DNA from: Micrococcales bacterium
GTDB lineage: Bacteria > Actinomycetota > Actinomycetes > Actinomycetales > Cellulomonadaceae
Direction: 5' to 3'
Length of the DNA: 13,646 nt
Assembly: GCA_009783975.1 (NCBI GenBank)
Contig: WRCL01000013.1
Coordinates: 1-13,646, forward strand
The notes below the pieces were generated by a model that did not search any database, was not told the DNA's origin, and was given only the letters and a program-made list of their open reading frames with translations. How positions within the stretch are numbered: position 1 is the first letter of the stretch; every line of letters starts with the position of its first letter. Position numbers and translations under genes: made by a program. Below are positions 1-6,263 of the stretch, piece by piece.

Positions 1-99
1 GCGGCAGTTACCAGGGCATATGCGTCGAGTTCGTCATCGGGCTTCCAAGGAAGTCGAGACGGAGCTATCGTGAACACATGATTGAGGATCAAGTGGGTC

Positions 100-105
100 T
101 AGAGT
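100..105 (+). promoter_or_regulatory. Candidate -10 box of a leaderless promoter for the Fic gene
   Basis: TAGAGT fits the actinobacterial TANNNT -10 pattern and ends exactly 6 nt before the ATG at 112. Transcription would then start at or next to the A of the start codon. No convincing -35 box is seen 16-19 nt upstream. The same geometry occurs before the ABC ATPase gene in this window, which supports the reading. The stretch 1-99 contains no recognisable gene; any ORF entering from the left edge gives no recognisable protein. Confidence 0.4.
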
Positions 106-111
106 GTGAGG

Positions 112-1311
112 ATGGACCTGACACTCTTCAGCGTGCGAAGCCCCGGCTCGCTCGTCCCAGTCTTCGGCACCGACCCGGTACGTGGCGAGTGGCGCCACTG
201 TGCGTTCGTCCCCGACCCCCTGTCGGACTCGTCGCCAGAGTTGGCACCGGGTACCTATCGTGCGGTGGCGAACGCCCGTGCTGCGCTGGCGGCGTTGGAC
301 AGCACTGCCCGACGCCTGCCCAACCCGAGACTGCTGCGGCAACCGTCACTGCGCACAGAGGCGCAGAGCACCTCTGCCCTCGAAGGGACCTACGCGCCAC
401 TGGCCAAGGTGCTCACCGCGGACGAGGAACGTCCGGAGAACAGCGACCTGCGTGAGGTGCTCAACTATGTGGTGATGGCCGACCAGGCGTTCACTTGGAT
501 CGAGGCTGGGCACGGTCTGACGGTTGGTCTGCTCAGTGAGCTGCAGCGCACTCTCGTGCTGGGCACCCGCAGCCAGGCATCTGCCACAGGCGTGCGCCAG
601 GGCCAGGTGGTTGTCGGCCGTCGTCCAGAAGCAGCGGCTGACGACCTGCTGGTCCACGCTGCCCGGTTCGTCCCGTCGCCGGGAGGGCTGGACCTCAGCG
701 CCCGGTTGCGAGACCTGCTCGACTGGATGAGCGCGTCACACACGGACCAGATCGACCCTGTCGTCGCTGCGGCGCTCTCGCACTACCAGTTCGAGACCCT
801 GCACCCTTTCGGCGACGGCAACGGTCGTATCGGACGGCTGCTCGTCGTGGTGCACCTGCTCAAGCTTGACGTCCTTGGCGAACCTACCCTCACCGTCTCG
901 CCGTGGTTCGAGGCGCGGCGCGAGGAGTACTACGACCGCTTGTTCGCCGTGAGCACCGATGGTGACTGGGACTCGTTCGTCCGGTTCTTCGCCGCCGGGT
1001 TGGAGGCGTCGGCCGTCAGCACCCGCTCGCAGATGCTCGCGTTGGTCGACCTCCAGGCTCAGCTGCACGAACAGATCCGCAGCTCGCCCCTGCGCGCCGA
1101 CACAGCGCACGCTCTGGTCGACTACGCCGTGGGTCACCCCTCCTTCACGGTCAAGACGGTCGAACGCGCCCTCGACCTGTCGTACGCCCGGGCCAACAAC
1201 CTCGTCGAGCAGCTCGTTGGGCTTGGCATCCTCGCGCCGGTGGACTCCGGCAGGCACCGGCGCCGCTTCATGTGTCCAGCGGTGCTGCGCGTGCTCGTCG
1301 GCGAGACCTGA
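112..1311 (+). CDS. Fic family protein (putative AMPylase, class II) with C-terminal winged helix
   Basis: Fic proteins transfer AMP, or sometimes another nucleotide or phosphate group, from a nucleotide substrate to a hydroxyl side chain of a target protein. The catalytic motif is complete: H231-P-F-G-D-G-N-G-R239-I-G-R242, matching HxFx(D/E)GNGRxxR. Near the N terminus, T87-S-A-L-E91-G92 matches the inhibitory helix motif (S/T)xxxE(G/N), which makes this a class II, self-inhibited Fic protein. The N-terminal region (about residues 1-110) looks like a Fic_N domain. Residues about 318-395 form a winged helix, as is common in stand-alone actinobacterial Fic proteins and suggestive of DNA binding or autoregulation. 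At 399 aa it is full length. I chose ATG 112 because a TAGAGT box lies 6 nt upstream, implying a leaderless mRNA; GTG 106 is the alternative (+2 residues). No antitoxin gene adjoins it, which fits built-in inhibition. The target is unknown. Confidence 0.93.
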   Translation: MDLTLFSVRSPGSLVPVFGTDPVRGEWRHCAFVPDPLSDSSPELAPGTYRAVANARAALAALDSTARRLPNPRLLRQPSLRTEAQSTSALEGTYAPLAKVLTADEERPENSDLREVLNYVVMADQAFTWIEAGHGLTVGLLSELQRTLVLGTRSQASATGVRQGQVVVGRRPEAAADDLLVHAARFVPSPGGLDLSARLRDLLDWMSASHTDQIDPVVAAALSHYQFETLHPFGDGNGRIGRLLVVVHLLKLDVLGEPTLTVSPWFEARREEYYDRLFAVSTDGDWDSFVRFFAAGLEASAVSTRSQMLALVDLQAQLHEQIRSSPLRADTAHALVDYAVGHPSFTVKTVERALDLSYARANNLVEQLVGLGILAPVDSGRHRRRFMCPAVLRVLVGET

Positions 1312-1322
1312 CGTCCGGAAGT

Positions 1323-1347
1323 TCTCGTCATCGGGGCGATGACGAGA
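1323..1347. terminator. Perfect 11-bp hairpin after the Fic gene
   Basis: TCTCGTCATCG and CGATGACGAGA are perfect reverse complements separated by GGG. The hairpin starts 11 nt after the Fic stop codon. It is followed only by GTTT, so the U-tract is weak and termination may be inefficient or Rho-assisted. The element GAAGTTCTCG, which overlaps the left arm, recurs at 1359-1368. The region may therefore have another role, such as an operator for a neighbouring gene. Confidence 0.5.
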
Positions 1348-1397
1348 GTTTCTGCTCCGAAGTTCTCGCAAACGATCACTTCTGGACAGACATGCTG

Positions 1398-1424
1398 GTC
1401 AGCGCAGGGTGACCTGGCGGGCGA
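1398..1424. repeat. 27-bp direct repeat, left (displaced) copy
   Basis: These 27 bp are identical to 2386-2412, the sequence over the stop codon and last eight codons of the minus-strand DUF5926 gene. Here they have no coding role: the frame used by the downstream gene remnant meets a stop inside the repeat. The coding remnant of the ATP-binding protein starts immediately to the right, so this is a recombination junction. It resembles one arm of an attachment-site duplication, or the scar of a local duplication and deletion. Confidence 0.85.
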
Positions 1425-1540
1425 GACGGACCGGTCCTTGCGGCTGCCGACAAGGTCATGGGGTTCTTCAGGACGAACGCGTTCTTGTCCGCCGACTTCC
1501 GTGGTGAGCGTCGACGCCGGGAGGACGTTGGTCCATCCCG
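1425..1540 (+). pseudogene. Out-of-frame internal remnant of the ATP-binding protein gene
   Basis: Read in the frame of position 1434, this stretch gives VLAAADKVMGFFRTNAFLSA, then DFRGERRRREDV. This is the kind of helical segment that precedes the ATPase core in COG2865-type (AlbA_2/HATPase) proteins. At about 1527-1530 the natural continuation W-S-I-P-M-E-P-L moves to the frame of the ORF at 1541, which implies a one-base deletion near the GACGTTGG sequence. To the left the homology stops abruptly at the 27-bp repeat, so the whole N-terminal AlbA_2 (Schlafen-like) domain is missing. I infer a truncated and frameshifted ancestor gene. Confidence 0.65.
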
Positions 1541-2353
1541 ATGGAGCCGCTGAAGGAACTCGTCGTCAACGCTCTCGTGCACTCCAGCTATCGCAACCAC
1601 GGCACACCGATCAAGGTGGCCTTCGAGGACGAGAAGATCTGGATCGAAAGCCCAGGAGGCCTGGTCCCGGGCATGACCGTCGAGAAGATGACACGTGGCG
1701 AGTCGTCCCTGCGCAACCCTGTGCTGGCTCGGGTCTTCAAGGAGACGGGAGTGGTCGAAGCATGGGGGACCGGCATCCCAGCCGTGCTCCAGGCCCTCAC
1801 CGACGCCGGCCTGCCGGAGGCGGAGTTCGACGAGAGCGTCGAGCGCCTGCGCATCACCATCCACATCCCCAACCACGACCCCCGCTTCTTCGTCCCCGCG
1901 TGGCAGCACGGCGCCCAGGAACCCGACTTGGGCCCGTCAGGTGTAGAAGTGTCCAAGTCGGGTGTAGAAGTGCCCGGGGGAAGTGAAGTACCTGGCCTGG
2001 GTGTAGAAGTGCTGGGTGTCGAAGTGTCCAAGCTGGGTGTGGAAGTGTCCGAGGGAGGTGTAGAAGTACCTGGCCTGGGTGTAGAAGTGTCCGAAGAGGG
2101 TGTAGAAGTGCCGAAGTCGGCTGTGCCACTCCTGCGAGCCGCGGGCCAGGGTCCAGTGCGCAGCGCAGACCTCCTGGATGCAGCGGGGGTGTCCCAATCT
2201 CCGACCAACTTCGTGCGGCGAATCCTTCCGCTTGTCGAGGCAGGCCTCCTGGCTCGGACGATCCCCGACAAGCCCAGATCCAGCAAGCAGCGGTACACGC
2301 TCACCGACGAGGGCCGGGCTGTGCTCGCGCAGATGGACGAGGGCTCGGCCTGA
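1541..2353 (+). CDS. ATP-binding protein fragment (COG2865/HATPase_c_4-like) with GVEV repeats and winged helix
   Basis: This is the C-terminal part of a family annotated as 'ATP-binding protein', 'RecG-like helicase' or AlbA_2-domain transcriptional regulator. Residues 1-115 carry a GHKL-type ATPase half: the N-box K5-ELVVNALVH14 and a glycine-rich EAWGTGIP box. Residues 134-193 are nine units of about 7 residues starting GVEV. Residues 195-270 form a winged helix (SADLLDAAGVSQSPTNFVRR onward) ending in a PadR/MarR-like wing. The usual N-terminal AlbA_2 domain is missing. ATG 1541 is the first start in frame after a stop at 1505, and its ribosome site is poor (GAGGAC about 14 nt upstream). 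It may be expressed as a shortened protein or be a decaying pseudogene; I favour decay. It converges with the DUF5926 gene, with 33 nt between the two stop codons. Confidence 0.75.
   Translation: MEPLKELVVNALVHSSYRNHGTPIKVAFEDEKIWIESPGGLVPGMTVEKMTRGESSLRNPVLARVFKETGVVEAWGTGIPAVLQALTDAGLPEAEFDESVERLRITIHIPNHDPRFFVPAWQHGAQEPDLGPSGVEVSKSGVEVPGGSEVPGLGVEVLGVEVSKLGVEVSEGGVEVPGLGVEVSEEGVEVPKSAVPLLRAAGQGPVRSADLLDAAGVSQSPTNFVRRILPLVEAGLLARTIPDKPRSSKQRYTLTDEGRAVLAQMDEGSA
1940..2119 (+). repeat. In-frame tandem repeat, nine units, mostly 21 bp
   Basis: Units begin at 1940, 1961, 1982, 2000, 2015, 2036, 2057, 2078 and 2099. Seven are 21 bp, one is 18 bp and one is 15 bp, all multiples of three. The consensus GGTGTAGAAGTGTCCAAGTCG encodes G-V-E-V-(S/P)-x-x. 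The non-degenerate codon pattern (GTA GAA GTG kept at nearly every unit) points to recent expansion by slippage or unequal exchange rather than old protein-level conservation. Confidence 0.9.
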
Positions 2354-2385
2354 CCTGTCGGGTCCAGGTGGAGTCGAGCTGAGCA

Positions 2386-2412
2386 GTCAGCGCAGGGTGA
2401 CCTGGCGGGCGA
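2386..2412. repeat. 27-bp direct repeat, right copy (3' end of DUF5926 gene)
   Basis: This copy is identical to 1398-1424 and is in its natural place. It covers the TGA stop (2387-2389) and the final codons, ending ARQVTLR, of the minus-strand DUF5926 gene. A gene 3' end duplicated at the far side of a 1-kb segment is the usual footprint of site-specific integration that restores the target gene, but no integrase gene is present. Confidence 0.85.
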
Positions 2413-3205
2413 CGAGGCCGGCGCGGGCGCGGCGGGCGTTGGCGTCCAGGGGGGAGGTGTCGGCGAGGGCGGCGGCGAAGCGGGGGGCGAACGTGGCAAG
2501 GGCGGGTTCGACGTCGTCGGCTTCGGTGCCGCGGGCCAGCTCCCACACGGGCACGACGAGGCCACACGAGCGGAAGTAGCCGAGGAAGCGACCGTCGTCG
2601 ACCGCTGAGGTCCGGGCACCGTGCAGGCGGGCCAGGGCGTCCAGGACGACCTGCTCATCAGCGCACTGGGCCCAGCGCAGGAACTCCTTGGCGCCGATAC
2701 GGGTCCAGTAGGCGGCGTCGACGCAGGTCAGGCGGGTGGTGTCGACGATGCCGCTGCTGGCGTCGTCCATGGCCCGGGTGATCTCGTCGGTGCGTTCGGT
2801 GCCGGGGTCCAGCCAGAACTCGAACGAGCTGTGGACGGTGACCTCGAACGGCAGCTGCAGGTCGAGGGTGTCTTGCAGGCGCGGACCGGCGGTGGGCAGG
2901 CCGATGTTCTCCACAGCCGTGCCGGGTTTGGCGTCCAAGGCCTTGAGCAGGGCTGTGGCCAGGTCGCGGCTGGCGTCACCGGAACCGCCGACGGTCTGCA
3001 GCGCGAGCAGCACCTGCCCGTCGGTGCGGTGCAGGGCGTGCCACTGCGAGGGCAGCGCTGTGACGACGAGCACGTCGCGTGCGCCGTGCTCAGCGGTGGT
3101 TCGCACCGTCGCCGTCGCCGCCGGGACGAGCTCTTTGAGCGCCACCCAGTCCGGCTCGCCCGGCAGGCCTTCGAACGGTCGTGCCACATAGTCCCCAGTC
3201 GCCAT
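2387..3205 (-). CDS. DUF5926 family protein, lacking the usual N-terminal segment
   Basis: The function is unknown. The family is widespread in actinobacteria and often misannotated as a SecA-like preprotein translocase because many members begin with a SEC-C zinc motif (CxCxSGxxxKxCxG). The recognised stretches are ARPFEGLPGEPDWVALKELV, the VPAATATV segment, GDASRDLATALLKAL, GPRLQDTLDL, the VTVHSSFEFWLDPG segment, TCVDAAYW, and the C-terminal RRARAGLVARQVTLR. The body of the family is thus complete, but nothing like a SEC-C motif precedes it. The reading frame upstream of ATG 3205 runs straight into a long palindrome at 3222-3313. The ribosome site before ATG 3205 is weak (GGGTACCC). Either the protein is naturally short or the repeat has replaced its 5' end. 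It lies downstream of the ABC permease in the same direction, 122 nt after that gene's stop. Confidence 0.85.
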   Translation of the reverse strand: MATGDYVARPFEGLPGEPDWVALKELVPAATATVRTTAEHGARDVLVVTALPSQWHALHRTDGQVLLALQTVGGSGDASRDLATALLKALDAKPGTAVENIGLPTAGPRLQDTLDLQLPFEVTVHSSFEFWLDPGTERTDEITRAMDDASSGIVDTTRLTCVDAAYWTRIGAKEFLRWAQCADEQVVLDALARLHGARTSAVDDGRFLGYFRSCGLVVPVWELARGTEADDVEPALATFAPRFAAALADTSPLDANARRARAGLVARQVTLR

Positions 3206-3221
3206 CTGGCAAGGGTACCCC

Positions 3222-3313
3222 GGCAAGACGGTGGGGACGGTTCCTGCTGTCTCGCAGGCAACCGGCGCAGCCGCTGCCCGCAAGACAGCAGGAACCGTCC
3301 CCACCGTCTTGCC
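3222..3313. repeat. 92-bp long-armed palindrome (BIME/REP-like or MITE-like)
   Basis: Two 34-nt arms, 3222-3255 and 3280-3313, are reverse complements at 33 of 34 positions and flank a 24-nt loop. Each arm contains GGGGACGGTTCCTGCTGTC or its complement. I recall related GGGGACGGTTCC sequences as repetitive extragenic palindromes in other bacteria, associated with RAYT-type transposases; this is recollection, not a search result. It lies between the stop of the ABC permease gene and the DUF5926 start, so it could also act as a terminator. It has no U-tract. Confidence 0.85.
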
Positions 3314-3327
3314 GTCTGTCTTGGTCG

Positions 3328-4914
3328 TCAGGCGACCCGGGTGCCTTTGGGGAGCTTGCGGTAGGGGACCATCAGGCGGCGTACCGCGATCGCGAAGAAC
3401 CCGCCTCCGAGCAGCAGGTTCGCTGCCAGGCTCCACGGCCACACGCGAACGCGCGTGGGTTCGTCGACGACGGGGGTCCTGTCTCCTGCGACGTAGCACT
3501 CGTCGACCTGTGCCGCGGGGGGCGTCGCGAGCTCTGCGATGGTGCCGCGGATGGCGAACAGTGGGTCGTTGCCCCAGTCTGCATACACCCTCGGGTGGGT
3601 CTTGGCCACACGCGGTTCGGGAGCCGCGTCAGCGACCATGACGAACGGGTTGGGTGCCAGGATCCACCACACCTCGTTGGTGTGGTGCTGATACCAGGTT
3701 TCGGTGTGCCACACGCACGGGCCGTCGGGGACCGGGGGCGGTCCCGTGGCGTCGGGGTTCTCGTAGTACGCCGAGCTTTCGGCCTCCCAACGGGCGTTGA
3801 CGTCGTCGGGCAGGCGCAAGACCTCGACGTCGGTGTCGCGTTCGGTGAACGGGGTGAGCAGCGCCAAGAAGACGATCGTCAGGACCGACAACGTCACGAC
3901 CGTGAGGTACGACAACAGGTTCGACCCGCTGGTGCGGTTGACCAGGGCTGACCAGCCCAGGCCGACAGCGCACATCACGGCCAGCTCGAGCATGAGCAGG
4001 GCGCAGCACCCGAGCACCTGCAGCGGAGAGATCCCACCGATGACGACCCCCACGGCGAGCCACGGGCTCGCGGCGAGCACAAAAGCGAGCATCGTCCCCC
4101 ATGCGGCCAAGAGCTTGCCGAGGGCGATCGCGGTGGCCGACAACGGGGTCACCTGGAGCGTGGCCAGGGTCCCGGCGGCCCGGTCGCCGTTGATCGACCC
4201 GGCCGTCAGCGCCGGGGTGACCAGCAGGCCCAGACCCAGGACGAAGAGCACCACAGCCCCGAACACGAGCGGACCTGCGCTGGGTGTCCAGCCATCGATC
4301 GGTGCCCACGTGCACGTCCCGGTGTTGTCGGGGTGGATGGTGCACGTCATCGATGGGGAGTGCACGACGCCGTGGAACATATCGCCTGGGACGGTGCACA
4401 CGGCGCTGCCGTCGTCGGTGTTCGGGCACGTGAAGCTCAGCTGCGGTACGGGGGCTTCGTTCGGCACCGCCGTGTCGTCGCGGAAGCACACGGGCGCAGA
4501 GCGGTCGTCGAAGCACACAGTGCGGTTCCTCGTCCACCACTGCGCGACCCAGCACTCCACGACACCGTCAGCGTTCGCCGCGCAGACCGCGGACGCGTCG
4601 TCGACCTCCCAACCGGCGGGGACCGAGGGGCTGACGGTGAACCCCGACACGGCCCGGGCCGGGAGCAGGCACCCGTCGATGGTCGTTCCGTCGTCAGACT
4701 CCAGCAGGTCTGTGCCGCAGTAGGCATAGTCTCCATACCCGTACCCGAAGGGCGTTGGGTCGGTCCTTGTCGCGCTGACCATGAGCAGGGCGAACGCCCC
4801 GATGAGGACGAACCACGCGACGAGGGCGACGAGCCACCGCCGCGAACGCACACGTTGGCGCAGCTCCATACCTGCGACGATCGTCACACCACGGACAGCA
4901 GCTGGGGTTCTCAT
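3328..4914 (-). CDS. ABC-2 type transporter permease with cysteine-rich ectodomain
   Basis: This is the membrane subunit of an ABC exporter, paired with the ATPase encoded immediately upstream. Predicted membrane helices lie near residues 27-48, 214-238, 262-292, 298-323, 334-355 and 493-512. The segment ALTAGSINGDRAAGTLATLQ followed by VTPLSATAIALGKLLAAW is typical of ABC-2 permeases (the cytoplasmic loop before the third helix). The oddity is an extracytoplasmic domain of about 165 residues between helices 1 and 2, with ten cysteines in five close pairs (66/82, 111/121, 134/143, 163/173, 191/201). A second outer loop (356-492) holds one more pair (400/473). At 528 aa it is longer than a simple ABC-2 permease because of these loops. 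Its ATG overlaps the ATPase stop as ATGA, so translation is probably coupled. The substrate is unknown. Confidence 0.88.
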   Translation of the reverse strand: MRTPAAVRGVTIVAGMELRQRVRSRRWLVALVAWFVLIGAFALLMVSATRTDPTPFGYGYGDYAYCGTDLLESDDGTTIDGCLLPARAVSGFTVSPSVPAGWEVDDASAVCAANADGVVECWVAQWWTRNRTVCFDDRSAPVCFRDDTAVPNEAPVPQLSFTCPNTDDGSAVCTVPGDMFHGVVHSPSMTCTIHPDNTGTCTWAPIDGWTPSAGPLVFGAVVLFVLGLGLLVTPALTAGSINGDRAAGTLATLQVTPLSATAIALGKLLAAWGTMLAFVLAASPWLAVGVVIGGISPLQVLGCCALLMLELAVMCAVGLGWSALVNRTSGSNLLSYLTVVTLSVLTIVFLALLTPFTERDTDVEVLRLPDDVNARWEAESSAYYENPDATGPPPVPDGPCVWHTETWYQHHTNEVWWILAPNPFVMVADAAPEPRVAKTHPRVYADWGNDPLFAIRGTIAELATPPAAQVDECYVAGDRTPVVDEPTRVRVWPWSLAANLLLGGGFFAIAVRRLMVPYRKLPKGTRVA

Positions 4915-6008
4915 CGGCGTGACTCCTCACGGTCCAGGGCCAGGTAGGCCTCTTCGAGCCGGCCGGCGACCGGGGCGAGGGTGTGCACCGGCACCCCGTG
5001 CGCCAGTGCGGCTTTGAGCAGGTCCGCGGCGGACTGCGGGCCGGTGAGCGCGACGATGACCTCGTCGGCGCTCGTCGACTGCTGCCAGGGGATACCCGCG
5101 TGGTCCAAGAACGTCCGCATCGCCCCTGGGTCCAGGCTCGCCAGACGCCAGCCGCGTGTCGTGGTCGCCTGGGTCACCGACATGTCCGGGACGACGGTGC
5201 GGCCCCGGTCGAGGAAGACCGCCTCGTCGTACACGTCCTCAAGCTCGGCGAGCACATGTGACGACAGCAGCACCGTTGTGCCCCGGTCGGCCAGGGTGCG
5301 CAGGGTGTCACGCAGCTCGATACGTGCCCGGGGGTCCAGCCCAGAGGCCGGTTCGTCGAGCAGGAGCACGTCAGGGTCGTGCACCAGTGCCCGGGCCAGC
5401 CCCAGCCGCTGCTTCTGCCCCCGCGACAGCACCCGCGCGGGCGACGAGGCCAGCTCGCTCAGGTGCAGCTGGTCGAGCAGGGCGGCGGCACGTGCGCGCG
5501 CCGCGGACGTGGTCATCCCGTACGCCCGGGCGAAGGTCATGAGGATCTCGGTGGGGGTCAAGGTGTCCCACGTCCCGAACTCGTCGGGCATCCACCCAAT
5601 GAGGTGCCGTGCGTGCCGAGGCTCGTGGCCGGCGATCTTCACCGCCCCTGACGTCGGCTGGAGCAACCCGGCCAAGATCAGCAGCAACGTCGTCTTGCCG
5701 GCCCCGTTCGGCCCGATGAGCGCTGTCACCGCCCCCGTGCGGGCGGTGAACGACGCTCCGTCCACCGCCCGCACCGCCCCGAACGTCCGGTGCACGTCGT
5801 CCGCCCAGATCCCCGGGGTCTGCTGCACACCCAATCTCGGGCGTGCGTCTGGGGCTGGTTCGGTCGTGACGGTGGCTGTGGTTGCGTCCGGTGGGACGGG
5901 GCCGGTGCCGGGCTCGGCTGGGGCAGCGCTGGCTGGGTCCTGCGCCGGCAGCGCAGTGGCTGGGGGAACAGGTACCGCATCGTTGCCGTCTGGTGTCGTC
6001 TCGGTCAT
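4911..6008 (-). CDS. ABC transporter ATP-binding protein
   Basis: This is the nucleotide-binding subunit of an ABC-2 exporter. The Walker A motif is G99PNGAGKTT107, the signature is LSRGQ (194-198), Walker B is VLLLDEP (214-220) with the D-loop SGLD after it, and the switch histidine is H251. The order and the C-terminal extension fit NatA/CcmA-like ATPases. The first 65 residues are a Pro/Ala/Thr-rich tail of low complexity, and the folded domain begins at about I67. I accept ATG 6008 because a TAGCGT -10 box ends 6 nt upstream (leaderless start); without that, a later start would be plausible. The stop overlaps the permease ATG by four bases. It lies 255 nt downstream of the two-component genes in the same direction, a typical layout for a signal-controlled exporter. 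Confidence 0.93.
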   Translation of the reverse strand: MTETTPDGNDAVPVPPATALPAQDPASAAPAEPGTGPVPPDATTATVTTEPAPDARPRLGVQQTPGIWADDVHRTFGAVRAVDGASFTARTGAVTALIGPNGAGKTTLLLILAGLLQPTSGAVKIAGHEPRHARHLIGWMPDEFGTWDTLTPTEILMTFARAYGMTTSAARARAAALLDQLHLSELASSPARVLSRGQKQRLGLARALVHDPDVLLLDEPASGLDPRARIELRDTLRTLADRGTTVLLSSHVLAELEDVYDEAVFLDRGRTVVPDMSVTQATTTRGWRLASLDPGAMRTFLDHAGIPWQQSTSADEVIVALTGPQSAADLLKAALAHGVPVHTLAPVAGRLEEAYLALDREESRR

Positions 6009-6014
6009 ACCGCC

Positions 6015-6044
6015 ACGCTAGGCACCCACCCCACCACGTGTCGT
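6015..6044 (-). promoter_or_regulatory. Candidate leaderless promoter for the ABC operon
   Basis: On the minus strand, ACGACA (6044-6039, resembling TTGACA) lies 18 nt from TAGCGT (6020-6015). The -10 box ends 6 nt before the ATG at 6008. The predicted transcript starts at the start codon. This gives the ABC genes their own promoter in addition to any read-through from the two-component genes. Confidence 0.5.
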
Positions 6045-6218
6045 CGTCCCGCGGTCGTCGCCCCAGTCGTCCCCCAGACCCACCCCAACCCTGCCGAAGT
6101 ACGCCTCCATGTCGAGCCCCCATCGTCCCAAAGGCCCAACCCGAAGCCCGGGGAACCGGCAGTCCCCATGCCAGTCCCGCGGGTTGTGCCGAGACCCTCA
6201 AGGTGAGCCGGACTCGCA

Positions 6219-6246
6219 CGGGGCTGGTGGGGGCGCCCCAGCCCCG
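6219..6246 (-). terminator. GC-rich hairpin downstream of the two-component genes
   Basis: CGGGGCTGG (6219-6227) and CCAGCCCCG (6238-6246) form a perfect 9-bp stem. It begins 17 nt beyond the response regulator stop on the minus strand. No run of U follows, so it would be a weak or factor-dependent terminator. It separates the sensor/regulator pair from the ABC operon. The rest of 6009-6263 holds the ABC promoter and nothing else I can recognise. Confidence 0.45.
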
Positions 6247-6263
6247 ACCCAAGCGAAGACGGC

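Noticed and set aside
1..105. Partial gene entering from the left edge
   Set aside because: Frames 1 to 3 give short stretches without recognisable protein similarity or a supported end; it cannot be called.
1588..2658. 356-aa minus-strand open frame with Ser/Thr/Pro repeats
   Set aside because: It is the complement of the GVEV repeat and of the DUF5926 gene; the repetitive protein is an effect of the 21-bp repeat, and it overlaps two better genes.
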